Below, piece by piece: positions 40,319 to 51,909 of a DNA stretch of 64,000 nt. The position numbers and the translations under genes are program-made. Source of the DNA: Rubrivivax sp. A210. GTDB lineage: Bacteria > Pseudomonadota > Gammaproteobacteria > Burkholderiales > Burkholderiaceae_C. Position 1 is the first letter of the stretch; each line of letters opens with the position of its first letter. Location: assembly GCF_904426505.1 (NCBI RefSeq), contig NZ_CAJGBN010000034.1, positions 1-64,000 of the forward strand, read 5' to 3'. The notes beneath the pieces were generated by a model. It was not told where the DNA came from and ran no database searches. It saw only the letters and a program-made list of their open reading frames with translations.

Positions 40319-42388
40319 TCAGTTTTCGGCGATCTTGCTGCCCTTGATCACCACGTCGCTGCTGGCCTTGATGCCGATCTTTCCGCTACCGCTGATGGTG
40401 ATGTCCTTGCCCTTGATCTGGATCGTGCCGTCCTTTTTCATCGTGATGCTGGCGCTGCCGGTGACGAAGGAGATCTCGTCGCCGGCCTGCACCACCCACT
40501 TCTTGCCGACCTGCAGCTTGTCGTCCTTGCCCACCTGGGTGCTGCGGTTGTCGCCCACCGTGAGCTTCTCTTCCTTGCCGATGCTGTGCTCTCGGTTCTT
40601 GCCGACATTGACGTTCTCGTTGTCGCCCACGGTCTCGTCGCGGTTCTTGCCGATGCTGATGCTCTCGTTCTTGCCGACGCTCTCGCTGCGGTTGTCGCCA
40701 ATGGTGATGTCTTCGTTCTTGGCCACGCTTTCGGTGCGGTTGGCGCCGATGGTGATGGACTCGTTGTTGTCCACGGTCTCGGTGCGGTCGTGCTTGACGT
40801 GGGTGGTCTCGTCGTGATCCACCGTCTTGCTGCGGTCATGGCCGACCCAGTGGGTCTCGTCGTTCTCGACCTCGATGTCCTGGTTCTTCTCGGCGTGCAA
40901 CCAGACCTGCTCGGCGCCCTTCTTGTCCTCGAAGCGCAACGCGTTGGACTGGGCATAGCTGCCGCCCTTGGACGAGCGCGTCAGCAGGCCTGATTGCGTC
41001 ATGTTGGCCGGCAGTTCCCAGGGCGGCATGTGGGTGGCGTTGTAGACGCTGCCGGTGATGAGCGGTCGGTCGGGGTCGCCCTCGATGAAGTCGACGATGA
41101 CCTCGTCGCCGATGCGCGGCACCGAAACCCAGCCGCGGTTGGCGCCGGCCCAGGGCGAGGCCACGCGCACGAAGCAGGAGCTGTTCTGGTCGGCCTTGCC
41201 CAGGCGGTCCCAGGTGAAGTGAACCTTTACGCGGCCGTACTTGTCGGTGTAGATCTCCTCGCCGGCGGGCCCGACCACGCGCGCCGTCTGCGGGCCCGGA
41301 ACGCGCGTGCGCGCCGCCGTGCGCTCGCTGCGCCAGGGCTGCTTGGAGGGGATGGCGGTGAAGCGGCATTCGACCCGGGTGTCGCCGTCGGCTGCGGCAT
41401 AGCCACCCAGCGTCATCGTGTACTGCGTGCCGGTGATGAGGTACTCACCGTTCTCGGCCGGCTGCGGGTGCTCGGCCAGCGTGAAGCGGTGGCCCACGGC
41501 CAGCGAACGCAGCTCGCCGCCGCCGCCCACCTGGCGGCCTCGTGCGCCTTGTTCCTGCAGGCGCAGGCCGGCATAGCGCTCTCCTTCGCCGGCCTCGGTG
41601 TAGTGGAAGGGCTGGTCGTAGACCTCGAGCGAGCCCGGGCGATCCTTGCCGTCGGCCTTGGCCGATTTCAGCAGCGAGGTCGTGGGCTTGACCCAGTCGT
41701 AGTCGGTCAGCGTGACCTGGCCGGTTTCGATGCGCCGGCGTGCCTTCCATTGCGTGATGGTGTCCAGCGTGTCCTGGCGCGCCAAGGTCTCGGTGTAGCG
41801 GTACTTGGCCTGCCCCGGGCACACGGAATGGCTGCCGGCGGCGTCGACCAGCACCATCACATGGCGGTTCTTCTCGTGCCGGAAGAAGTAGTAGATGCCT
41901 TCGTCTTCCATCAACCGGCTGGCAAAGTTGAAGTCGCTCTCGCGGTACTGCACGCAGTATTCGCGCGGCGCATAACTGCCCTGGAGCTTGAAGTCGACCT
42001 CGAGGTGAAAGGGCTCGAAGACCTGCTTGAGGATATCGGGCACCGCGAGCGACTGGAAGATGCGCGTATCGGCGCGCCGCGTCAGCAGCCACAGTGCCGG
42101 GCGCAGCACCAGGCGATAGCGGAACCACTGCTCGGTGGCCGCGCCTTCGGGGCCCATCTCGCTGACGATGCCGTGGAACTGGCGCTGGCTGCCGTCGCCC
42201 TGCAGCAGTGCCACGCTGGCTGGCGTGCCCAGCAGGTCGAGCGCGTCCAGTCCGTTGGAGGTGGACAGGGCGTCGACCTCGAACTCGTAGAGGCGGCCCA
42301 GTTCCTCGGTCGCGCGCATGGCGGCGAACAGCAGCTTGGGTCCGAGCTGGGTCGAGAGCGCAATCTCTTTGCGGGCCTGCGGGATCAT
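40319..42388 (-). CDS. vgrG: Type VI secretion spike protein VgrG (TssI)
   Basis: About 689 residues from ATG 42388, which has GGAG just upstream; an ATG at 42418 would add ten. It has gp27-like (YVCVQ-type YCVQYRESDFNFASRLMEDE) and gp5-like OB-fold regions (YTDKYGRVKVHFTWDRLGK, WVSVPRIGDEVIVDFIEGDP). A needle follows, built from about eight repeats of a pattern like NRxESVxKNExIxIG. The C-terminus ends with the DUF2345-type beta region and no extra enzymatic domain. No other type VI structural genes are in the window, so this is an orphan vgrG. Confidence 0.93.
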   Translation of the reverse strand: MIPQARKEIALSTQLGPKLLFAAMRATEELGRLYEFEVDALSTSNGLDALDLLGTPASVALLQGDGSQRQFHGIVSEMGPEGAATEQWFRYRLVLRPALWLLTRRADTRIFQSLAVPDILKQVFEPFHLEVDFKLQGSYAPREYCVQYRESDFNFASRLMEDEGIYYFFRHEKNRHVMVLVDAAGSHSVCPGQAKYRYTETLARQDTLDTITQWKARRRIETGQVTLTDYDWVKPTTSLLKSAKADGKDRPGSLEVYDQPFHYTEAGEGERYAGLRLQEQGARGRQVGGGGELRSLAVGHRFTLAEHPQPAENGEYLITGTQYTMTLGGYAAADGDTRVECRFTAIPSKQPWRSERTAARTRVPGPQTARVVGPAGEEIYTDKYGRVKVHFTWDRLGKADQNSSCFVRVASPWAGANRGWVSVPRIGDEVIVDFIEGDPDRPLITGSVYNATHMPPWELPANMTQSGLLTRSSKGGSYAQSNALRFEDKKGAEQVWLHAEKNQDIEVENDETHWVGHDRSKTVDHDETTHVKHDRTETVDNNESITIGANRTESVAKNEDITIGDNRSESVGKNESISIGKNRDETVGDNENVNVGKNREHSIGKEEKLTVGDNRSTQVGKDDKLQVGKKWVVQAGDEISFVTGSASITMKKDGTIQIKGKDITISGSGKIGIKASSDVVIKGSKIAEN

Positions 42389-42536
42389 GCGGTCTCCAAA
42401 GGCGGTGATTCTGAACATGTTGCCAGTGCGGTGCAGCGGCGGCCATCCTCAAATGGGATGGGTCGGCCCATCCCTGGCTTCAGGATGTGCCGGGCTGCTA
42501 CATTGCCGGCCCCACCCGATAGACAGGCAGGCCTGC

Positions 42537-43499
42537 ATGCGCGAGCCGCGTTTGATCCGTTTGCACCAGCATGATGCCGCATCGCTGGGGGACGAGGCCA
42601 AAGCCGGCCTGCTGCAGGTGCCGGCAAGGGTCTCGCCCAAGTTCTTCTACGACGCGCTGGGCTCGTGCCTGTTCGACGCCATCACCGAACTCGACGAGTA
42701 CTACCCCACGCGCACCGAGGCTGCCATCCTGGCCCACCATGGCGCGGCCATTGCCGCCGCGGCGCGCTCGCGGCTGGGCAGCGGGGCCACGCTGGTGGAC
42801 CTGGGCGCCGGCGATGGCGCCAAGGCGGCGCGCCTGTTTCCGCTGCTGCAGCCGGCGCGCTACCTCGCCGTCGACATCTCGGCCGCCTTCCTGGGCGCGG
42901 CGTTGCAGGCGCTGCAGCTGCGCCATCCGGCGCTCGAGATCATCGGCGTCGGCCTCGATTTCTCGGCCCGCCTGGCCCTGCCCGAGGGCCTGCTGGACGG
43001 CCCGGCGCTGGTCTTCTACCCCGGTTCGAGCATCGGCAACTTCGCCCCCGCCGAGGCCCTGCGCCTGCTGCGCGAGGCCCGTGCCCTGGCCAGCGGCGGT
43101 GCGCTGCTGATCGGTGTGGACCTGCTCAAGCCAGTGGCGGTGCTGGAAGCCGCCTACGACGACGCCCTGGGCGTCACCGCGGCCTTCAACCTCAACCTGC
43201 TGCGCCACTTGAACCGCCTGCTGGGTGCCGACTTCGCGCTGCGGCAATGGCGCCATCGTGCGTTCTTCAACGTCCAACGCGCGTGCATCGAGATGCATCT
43301 GCATGCGCGTGAAGCGCTCACGGTGAGCTGGCCCGGGGGCCGCCGTGACTTCGCCGCCGGCGAGGCCGTCCATACCGAGGACTCGTTCAAGTGGGCGCGG
43401 GCCGACTTTGAGGCCCTGCTGCGCGAGGCCGGCTTTGCCCGCGTCCACAGCTGGACCGACGAGCGCGACTGGTTTGCCGTCATGCTGGCCGAAGCCTGA
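42537..43499 (+). CDS. egtD: L-histidine N-alpha-methyltransferase EgtD
   Basis: 320 residues. SPKFFYDALGSCLFDAITEL, EYYPTRTEAAIL, the SAM motif LVDLGAGDGAKAARL and FYPGSSIGNFAP are EgtD signatures. The enzyme trimethylates histidine to hercynine, the shared precursor of ergothioneine and selenoneine. It converges with the SenA/EgtB-like gene, their stop codons two bases apart. With senB and senC close by, it completes the gene set for selenoneine. The start ATG begins the family sequence (MREPRLIRLH). Confidence 0.93.
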   Translation: MREPRLIRLHQHDAASLGDEAKAGLLQVPARVSPKFFYDALGSCLFDAITELDEYYPTRTEAAILAHHGAAIAAAARSRLGSGATLVDLGAGDGAKAARLFPLLQPARYLAVDISAAFLGAALQALQLRHPALEIIGVGLDFSARLALPEGLLDGPALVFYPGSSIGNFAPAEALRLLREARALASGGALLIGVDLLKPVAVLEAAYDDALGVTAAFNLNLLRHLNRLLGADFALRQWRHRAFFNVQRACIEMHLHAREALTVSWPGGRRDFAAGEAVHTEDSFKWARADFEALLREAGFARVHSWTDERDWFAVMLAEA

Positions 43500-43500
43500 A

Positions 43501-44709
43501 CTAGCGCGCGCAGCTGCGAAAGCCGGCGTAGATGTCGTTGCGCTCGGGCGGAAAGAAGTTGCGGTAACAGGCGTGGCGCAGGCGCGGCTGGGTGGCGAAG
43601 CTGGCGCCGCGCAGCACGCGGCGGCTGCCGAACCAGGGCGCCGAATAGTCGGCGTAGGGATGGGGGCGGAAGCCTGGGTAGGGCGCAAAGGGGCTGGCCG
43701 TCCATTCCCAGACGGCGCCCCAGGCGAAGGCGGCGCCGCCCTGCGCGGCGGCGCGCTCCCATTCGGCCTCGGTCGGCAGGCGGCGCCCGGCCCAGCTACA
43801 CCAGGCCTCGGCCTCGAAGGCCGTCAGGTGGCAGGCCGGCGCCGCCGGGTCCAGTGCCTGCCAGCGGCTGCCGCGCCGCTGCTGCCAGGCGCCGCCTTCA
43901 CGGCGCAGATGGCGCGGTGAGCCCGCAGCCTGGGCCGCGCGCCAGCGGCCGGCCGCGCCGGGCCACCAGCGCGCATCGGCATAGCCGCCGGCCTCGACGA
44001 AGGGCAGGAACTCGCCCCAGCAGACGGCGCGGCTGTCGATGCGGCAGGCCGGCAAGGCCACCTCGTGCGCGCCGAGCTCGTTGTCGAAGGCGAAGCCGGG
44101 TTCGCGGCTGCCCAGCCACCCGGGGCCGGCGTCGAAGTGGAGTTCGCGCTGCGCCTGGGCCTGCGGCGGCGGGCCGGCGGCGGCCAGCGGGTGGTCGATG
44201 GCCAGGGTCTGCGCCATGTAGACCGCGGCCTCGCCGTGCATGTCCTCGTGGAACAGCGCCAGGCGGTGGAAGTAGAGGCCGCTGTCGCTGTCGTCCTCGG
44301 CCTCGTCCAGGAGGTCCAGCGTCTCGTCCAGGCCGCTGGACAGGTCGGCGCGGGTGGCGTCGGCATCCGGCAGGGGCAGCTGCCAGCGGCTGCCGTGGGG
44401 CACGAGGCTGGAGTTGTAGAGATCGTCGGCCCCGGCACGCGCCGCAGGCCTGCGCGCGGCCTGGGCTTCGGCTGCAGGGCCGCGCTCGCGCTGGCTGTTG
44501 CGGGCCACGAACCAGCTCTGGAACCAGCCGACATGGCCCAGCTCCCACAGCGGTGGGTTCAGCTCGGGCGTACACGCCACGGTCAGGCCGGCGTGCAGGG
44601 CCTGCTCGAAGACGGCAAAGGCGGCCAGCGTGTCGCGGCGGCTGTCGCGCAGCGCCTGGGCCAGCGCCTGGCGGCCGGCACCGCGCATCATGCGGCCCTC
44701 TGCGTTCAT
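43501..44709 (-). CDS. senA: EgtB homologue, probable selenoneine synthase SenA
   Basis: 402 residues with the EgtB layout. An N-terminal DinB-like half carries the iron-binding HxxxHxE in FHEDMHGEA, and LGHVGWFQSWF. A C-terminal sulfatase-modifying-factor domain includes RLPTEAEWERAA and VLRGASFATQPRLRH. EgtB joins hercynine to a thiol by a non-haem iron reaction; SenA does this with a selenosugar. The choice of SenA rests on the adjacent senB and senC genes, not on residues I could test. ATG 44709 is used, but starts at 44691 or 44688 are possible. It is divergent from senB with only 18 bases between. Confidence 0.82.
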   Translation of the reverse strand: MNAEGRMMRGAGRQALAQALRDSRRDTLAAFAVFEQALHAGLTVACTPELNPPLWELGHVGWFQSWFVARNSQRERGPAAEAQAARRPAARAGADDLYNSSLVPHGSRWQLPLPDADATRADLSSGLDETLDLLDEAEDDSDSGLYFHRLALFHEDMHGEAAVYMAQTLAIDHPLAAAGPPPQAQAQRELHFDAGPGWLGSREPGFAFDNELGAHEVALPACRIDSRAVCWGEFLPFVEAGGYADARWWPGAAGRWRAAQAAGSPRHLRREGGAWQQRRGSRWQALDPAAPACHLTAFEAEAWCSWAGRRLPTEAEWERAAAQGGAAFAWGAVWEWTASPFAPYPGFRPHPYADYSAPWFGSRRVLRGASFATQPRLRHACYRNFFPPERNDIYAGFRSCAR

Positions 44710-44727
44710 AGGCCTTACCCTTTCGTG

Positions 44728-45726
44728 ATGTCGCGCCCACGCCTGGTCATCGTCACTCCCGCCCTGCGCGGCGCCAACAATGGCAACTGGCAGACGGCGC
44801 AGCGCTGGGCGCGCATGCTGGCGGCCGATTATCGGGTGGCACTCACCGAGCACTGGGAGGGCGGCGACGAGGCGCTGATGATCGCGCTGCATGCGCGGCG
44901 CTCGGCGGCGTCAATGCGGGCCTGGCGAGAGGCCGATCCGGCCCATGCGGCGCGTCCGCTGCTGCTGGTGCTGACCGGCACCGATCTGTACCAGGACATC
45001 CTGGTCGACGACCAGGCGCGGCAGTCGCTGGCGCTGGCCGACCGCCTGGTGCTGCTCAACGAATGCGCGCCGCAGGCCCTGCCCGAGGCGCTGCGCGCCA
45101 AGGCCCGCGTCTGCCTGCAGTCGGCGCCGGCCCTGGCGGCGGGGCCCAGACCCAAGACCGGGCGCCATCTGCGCGCGTTGATGGTCGGCCACCTGCGCGC
45201 GGTGAAGTCGCCCGCCACCTATTTCGAGGCCGCCCGCCTGCTGGCCGACCGTCCCGACATCCGCCTCGACCACATCGGCGGCGCGCTTGAAGGCGAGTGG
45301 GCGCTTCAGGCCCAGGCGCTGATGGCCGCGCAGCCCGGCTACCGCTGGCTTGGCGCCTTGACCCATGCCGCCACGCGCCGTCGCATCCGGGCCGCCCACC
45401 TGCTGGTCCACCCCAGCCTGCTCGAGGGCGGCGCCCATGTCGTGATCGAGGCGGTGCGCAGCGGCACGCCGGTGCTGGCCTCGCGCATAGACGGTAATCT
45501 GGGCCTGCTGGGGGCCGGCTACCCCGGCGTCTTCGAACCTGGCGACGCTGCCGAGCTGGCGGCCCTGCTGCGTCGCGCCCGCGACGATGCGACTATGCTG
45601 CCGGCCCTGCAGCGGCATTGCGCCCGGCGCGCGCCGCTGTTCGCGCCCGAGCGCGAGCGGCAGGTGCTGCGCGGCCTGGTGGCCGAACTGCTGCATCCCG
45701 ATTTCCCAGCTGGAGACCCCCGATGA
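44728..45726 (+). CDS. senB: Selenosugar synthase SenB (TIGR04348 glycosyltransferase)
   Basis: 332 residues, GT-B fold. The opening LVIVTPALRGANNGNWQTAQ and C-terminal HPSLLEGGAHVVIEAVRSG match the TIGR04348 family, now known as SenB. In Variovorax, SenB links selenophosphate-derived selenium to a UDP-sugar to give a selenosugar. Its stop overlaps the senC ATG by four bases, so the pair is translationally coupled, which fits passing selenophosphate from SenC to SenB. The function is assigned by family and context. Confidence 0.85.
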   Translation: MSRPRLVIVTPALRGANNGNWQTAQRWARMLAADYRVALTEHWEGGDEALMIALHARRSAASMRAWREADPAHAARPLLLVLTGTDLYQDILVDDQARQSLALADRLVLLNECAPQALPEALRAKARVCLQSAPALAAGPRPKTGRHLRALMVGHLRAVKSPATYFEAARLLADRPDIRLDHIGGALEGEWALQAQALMAAQPGYRWLGALTHAATRRRIRAAHLLVHPSLLEGGAHVVIEAVRSGTPVLASRIDGNLGLLGAGYPGVFEPGDAAELAALLRRARDDATMLPALQRHCARRAPLFAPERERQVLRGLVAELLHPDFPAGDPR

Positions 45727-46787
45727 ATGCGCCCGCCTGCCCCGCTGTCGAACCCCGATTGACCTCGCTGTCCCACGGTGGCGGCTGCGGCTGCAAGATC
45801 GCCCCCGGCGTGCTGAGCGAAATTCTCAAGGGCACGGTGGCGCTGCCGGTGCCGGCCGAGTTGCTGGTCGGCATCGAGACCAGCGACGATGCCGCCGTCT
45901 ACCGCCTCAACGACGAACAGGCGTTGATTGCAACCACCGATTTCTTCATGCCCATCGTCGATGACCCGCATGATTTCGGCCGCATCGCCGCCACCAATGC
46001 CATCAGCGATGTCTATGCCATGGGCGGGCGGCCCATCCTGGCGCTGGCGCTGGTGGGCATGCCCATCAACGTGCTGTCCACCGCCACCATTGGCCGCATC
46101 CTCGAAGGCGGCGCCTCGGTCTGCCGCGCCGCCGGCATTCCCATCGCCGGCGGCCACACCATCGATTCGGTGGAGCCCATCTACGGCCTCGTCGCGCTGG
46201 GCCTGGTTCACCCCAGCCGCGTCAAGCGCAATGCCGATGCGCGTGCCGGCGATGTGCTGGTGCTGGGCAAGCCGCTGGGCGTGGGCGTGATGTCGGCGGC
46301 GCTCAAGAAGGGCCGGCTCGACGCCGCAGGCTACGACTTGATGATCGCCAGCACGACCCAGCTCAACACGGCCGGCCCCGACCTGGCCGAACTGCCCGGC
46401 GTGCATGCGCTCACCGATGTCACCGGCTTCGGCCTCGCCGGCCACGCGCTGGAACTGGCGCGCGGCTCGCGCCACGAGGTGGTGATCGACTGGGCGAGCG
46501 TGCCGCTGCACGAGGGCGTGCGCGATCTGGCCGCCCAAGGACTGGTCACCGGCGCCTCGGGCCGCAACTGGGCCGGCTACCACGCCGACGTGGTGTTGCC
46601 CGAAGGCTTTGCCGATGTCGATACCGCGCTGCTGTGCGACCCCCAGACCAGCGGCGGCCTGCTCGTCTCCTGCGCGCCGCAGAGCCTGGGCGCGGTGATG
46701 GACATCTTCCAGCGCCACGGCTTTGCACGCGCTGCGGTGGTGGGCGAGGTCAGGGCGGCGCCGACGCCGCGGCTGCGGGTGCGATAG
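45723..46787 (+). CDS. senC: Selenophosphate synthetase SenC/SelD
   Basis: 354 residues. It makes selenophosphate from selenide and ATP. GGGCGCKI near the N-terminus carries the Cys/Lys pair of SelD; all Cys codons are ordinary, with no UGA. VTGFGLAGHALELARG, CDPQTSGGLLVSC and ATDFFMPIVDDPHDFGRIA are family motifs. Coupling to senB suggests its product serves selenoneine synthesis here, although it might also feed selenocysteine or selenouridine pathways elsewhere. The 3' end overlaps a convergent hydrolase gene by 38 bases. Confidence 0.9.
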   Translation: MNAPACPAVEPRLTSLSHGGGCGCKIAPGVLSEILKGTVALPVPAELLVGIETSDDAAVYRLNDEQALIATTDFFMPIVDDPHDFGRIAATNAISDVYAMGGRPILALALVGMPINVLSTATIGRILEGGASVCRAAGIPIAGGHTIDSVEPIYGLVALGLVHPSRVKRNADARAGDVLVLGKPLGVGVMSAALKKGRLDAAGYDLMIASTTQLNTAGPDLAELPGVHALTDVTGFGLAGHALELARGSRHEVVIDWASVPLHEGVRDLAAQGLVTGASGRNWAGYHADVVLPEGFADVDTALLCDPQTSGGLLVSCAPQSLGAVMDIFQRHGFARAAVVGEVRAAPTPRLRVR

Positions 46788-47742
46788 CCGCGGCGGCCAG
46801 GAAGTCCTGCAGCGGCTTCACGCTGGCGGCTGGGTCTTCCTGCTGCGGCAGGTGGCCGAGGCCGTCGAGCACGACCAGGTGGCTGCCAGCGATGCGTTCC
46901 TGGAATTGCCGCCCCACGGCGGGTGGGATCAGGCGGTCACGCTCGCCCCAGAGGATGAGGGTGGGCTGCTTCAGCGTCGGCAGGCGTTCGGCGTCGGCGC
47001 CCGGCGCGGCGGCGCGCAGGCGCCGGATCAGGGCGCCGCGGTTGCCGTCGCGCAGCGTCAGCTGGAAATAGCGCTCCACCAATTCCGGTGTCACCTTGGC
47101 CGGGTCGCCATAGGCCTCGGCCAGGCTGGCCTCGACCAGGCCGCGAGGCAGTATCCATTCGAGCGCATGGCCCAGCACCGGCAGGCGCGCCAGCTTCAGG
47201 CCCGCGGGTTCATGATCGCCGGCCAGGCCGGAGGCGTCGACCAGCACCAGGGCGGCCACGCGTTGCGGCGCGAAAAGAGCGGTGCGCCAGGCAACCTCGC
47301 CGCCCAGCGAATGGCCCACCAGCACCGCGCGCTGGATGTTCAGTGCGTCAAGCAGGTTGACCAGAAAGCGCGCATAGGCGTCGCCGCTGTAGTCTCCCGC
47401 GGCGTACTGGCCGGTGTAGGGCCCGGTGAGGCCGAAGCCGGGCAGGTCCAGGCGGATGACGCGGCGCCGGCCCTTGAGTGCGCGCACCCAGCCTTCCCAG
47501 GTGTGCAGGCTGTCGGCCGTGCCGTGCAGCAGCACCAGGGGCAACGGGTCTTCGCGCGGGCCTTCGTCGCGCAGGTGGACGAGTTGGCCGCGCAGATCGA
47601 TGAAGTCCGACGGCGGCAGGCCCCAGCGTGTGACGAGGCCGTGTACAGGCAGATCGGGTGCCTGCGAAAGCGCCAGCATCGCGGCGCCCACCATCATCAA
47701 CACGCCCACCAGGCGCAGCAGGCGTTCACCCATGCAAGGCAT
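46750..47742 (-). CDS. Membrane-anchored alpha/beta hydrolase
   Basis: 330 residues. An N-terminal hydrophobic segment (LLRLVGVLMMVGAAMLAL) suggests a membrane anchor or signal peptide. The fold is complete: VLLHGTADSLHTWEGWVRAL, nucleophile elbow GHSLGGEVAW, WGERDRLIPP and LDGLGHLPQQED for the Asp and His. The lid region is of the haloperoxidase/epoxide-hydrolase-like type; the substrate cannot be told. ATG 47742 or 47733 are both possible. It is divergent from dnaE. Confidence 0.8.
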   Translation of the reverse strand: MPCMGERLLRLVGVLMMVGAAMLALSQAPDLPVHGLVTRWGLPPSDFIDLRGQLVHLRDEGPREDPLPLVLLHGTADSLHTWEGWVRALKGRRRVIRLDLPGFGLTGPYTGQYAAGDYSGDAYARFLVNLLDALNIQRAVLVGHSLGGEVAWRTALFAPQRVAALVLVDASGLAGDHEPAGLKLARLPVLGHALEWILPRGLVEASLAEAYGDPAKVTPELVERYFQLTLRDGNRGALIRRLRAAAPGADAERLPTLKQPTLILWGERDRLIPPAVGRQFQERIAGSHLVVLDGLGHLPQQEDPAASVKPLQDFLAAAAIAPAAAASAPP

Positions 47743-47768
47743 TGTAGGCAGCGCTCGATAATGGAACG

Positions 47769-51332
<3,564 letters not shown>

Positions 51333-51406
51333 AAGTCTTTGTTGCCTGTGCCATCCTGGGCTCGCTTTCGCGCGTTCAATCGAGGATGAAGAAGAACGGA
51401 GCCTCC

Positions 51407-51877
51407 ATGAAGCACACCCTGAAGAATCTCGGCGCCGCCGTCCTGCTGGCCGCTGCCGCCATGCCCGCCCTGGCCGCCGAAGTCGGCGTCTCGGTGCAGA
51501 TCAACCAGCCCGGCGTCTACGGCCGCATCGACATCGGCCAGTTCCCGCAGCCGCAGGTGGTGGTGGCCCAGCCGGTGATCATCCAGCGCCCGGCGGTGGT
51601 GCGGCACCAGGAGCCGGTCTACCTGTACGTGCCGCAGGGCCACCGCAAGAACTGGGGCCGCCATTGCCGCGATTACGACGCCTGCGGCGTGCCGGTGTAC
51701 TTTGTGCAGCACCAGTGGTACGACCGCCATGTGCATCGCCGCGATGACCGCCGCGACTACCGTGACGATCGCAGGGATGACCGCCGCGATGACCGCCGCG
51801 ATGACCGCCGCGATGACCGCCGCGATGACCGCGACGACCGCCGCGGCCACGGCAAGGGCCACGGTAAACACGACTGA
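51407..51877 (+). CDS. Secreted protein with C-terminal DDRR repeats
   Basis: 156 residues. A signal peptide (LKNLGAAVLLAAAAMPALAA) precedes a short beta-type region (VGVSVQINQPGVYGRIDIG, VYLYVPQGHRKNWGRHC) and a C-terminus of about 45 residues made mainly of Arg/Asp repeats, ending Gly/His/Lys-rich. A middle region like this occurs in small periplasmic proteins of Burkholderiales of unknown function. ATG 51407 with GGAG upstream is chosen; an ATG at 51386 is in frame. Confidence 0.75.
   Translation: MKHTLKNLGAAVLLAAAAMPALAAEVGVSVQINQPGVYGRIDIGQFPQPQVVVAQPVIIQRPAVVRHQEPVYLYVPQGHRKNWGRHCRDYDACGVPVYFVQHQWYDRHVHRRDDRRDYRDDRRDDRRDDRRDDRRDDRRDDRDDRRGHGKGHGKHD
51776..51835 (+). repeat. 12-bp tandem repeat encoding DDRR
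   Basis: Four exact copies of GATGACCGCCGC and a partly changed fifth at the 3' end of the secreted-protein gene. The unit is four codons, so copy-number changes keep the frame. Confidence 0.85.
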
Positions 51878-51909
51878 CCCCGCCGCCGCCCCGGCCTTAG
51901 AGTCGGGGC

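Noticed and set aside
35790..42388. A complete type VI secretion system
   Set aside because: Only spike, tip and adaptor genes are present; no sheath, baseplate, membrane complex or ATPase gene is in the window.
45723..46787. A selenocysteine codon in the SelD homologue
   Set aside because: The GGGCGC motif uses ordinary Cys codons; the only TGA in frame is absent until the normal stop.
51776..51835. Short tandem repeats as a CRISPR array
   Set aside because: Units are 12 bp, contiguous without spacers, and in frame within a coding sequence.
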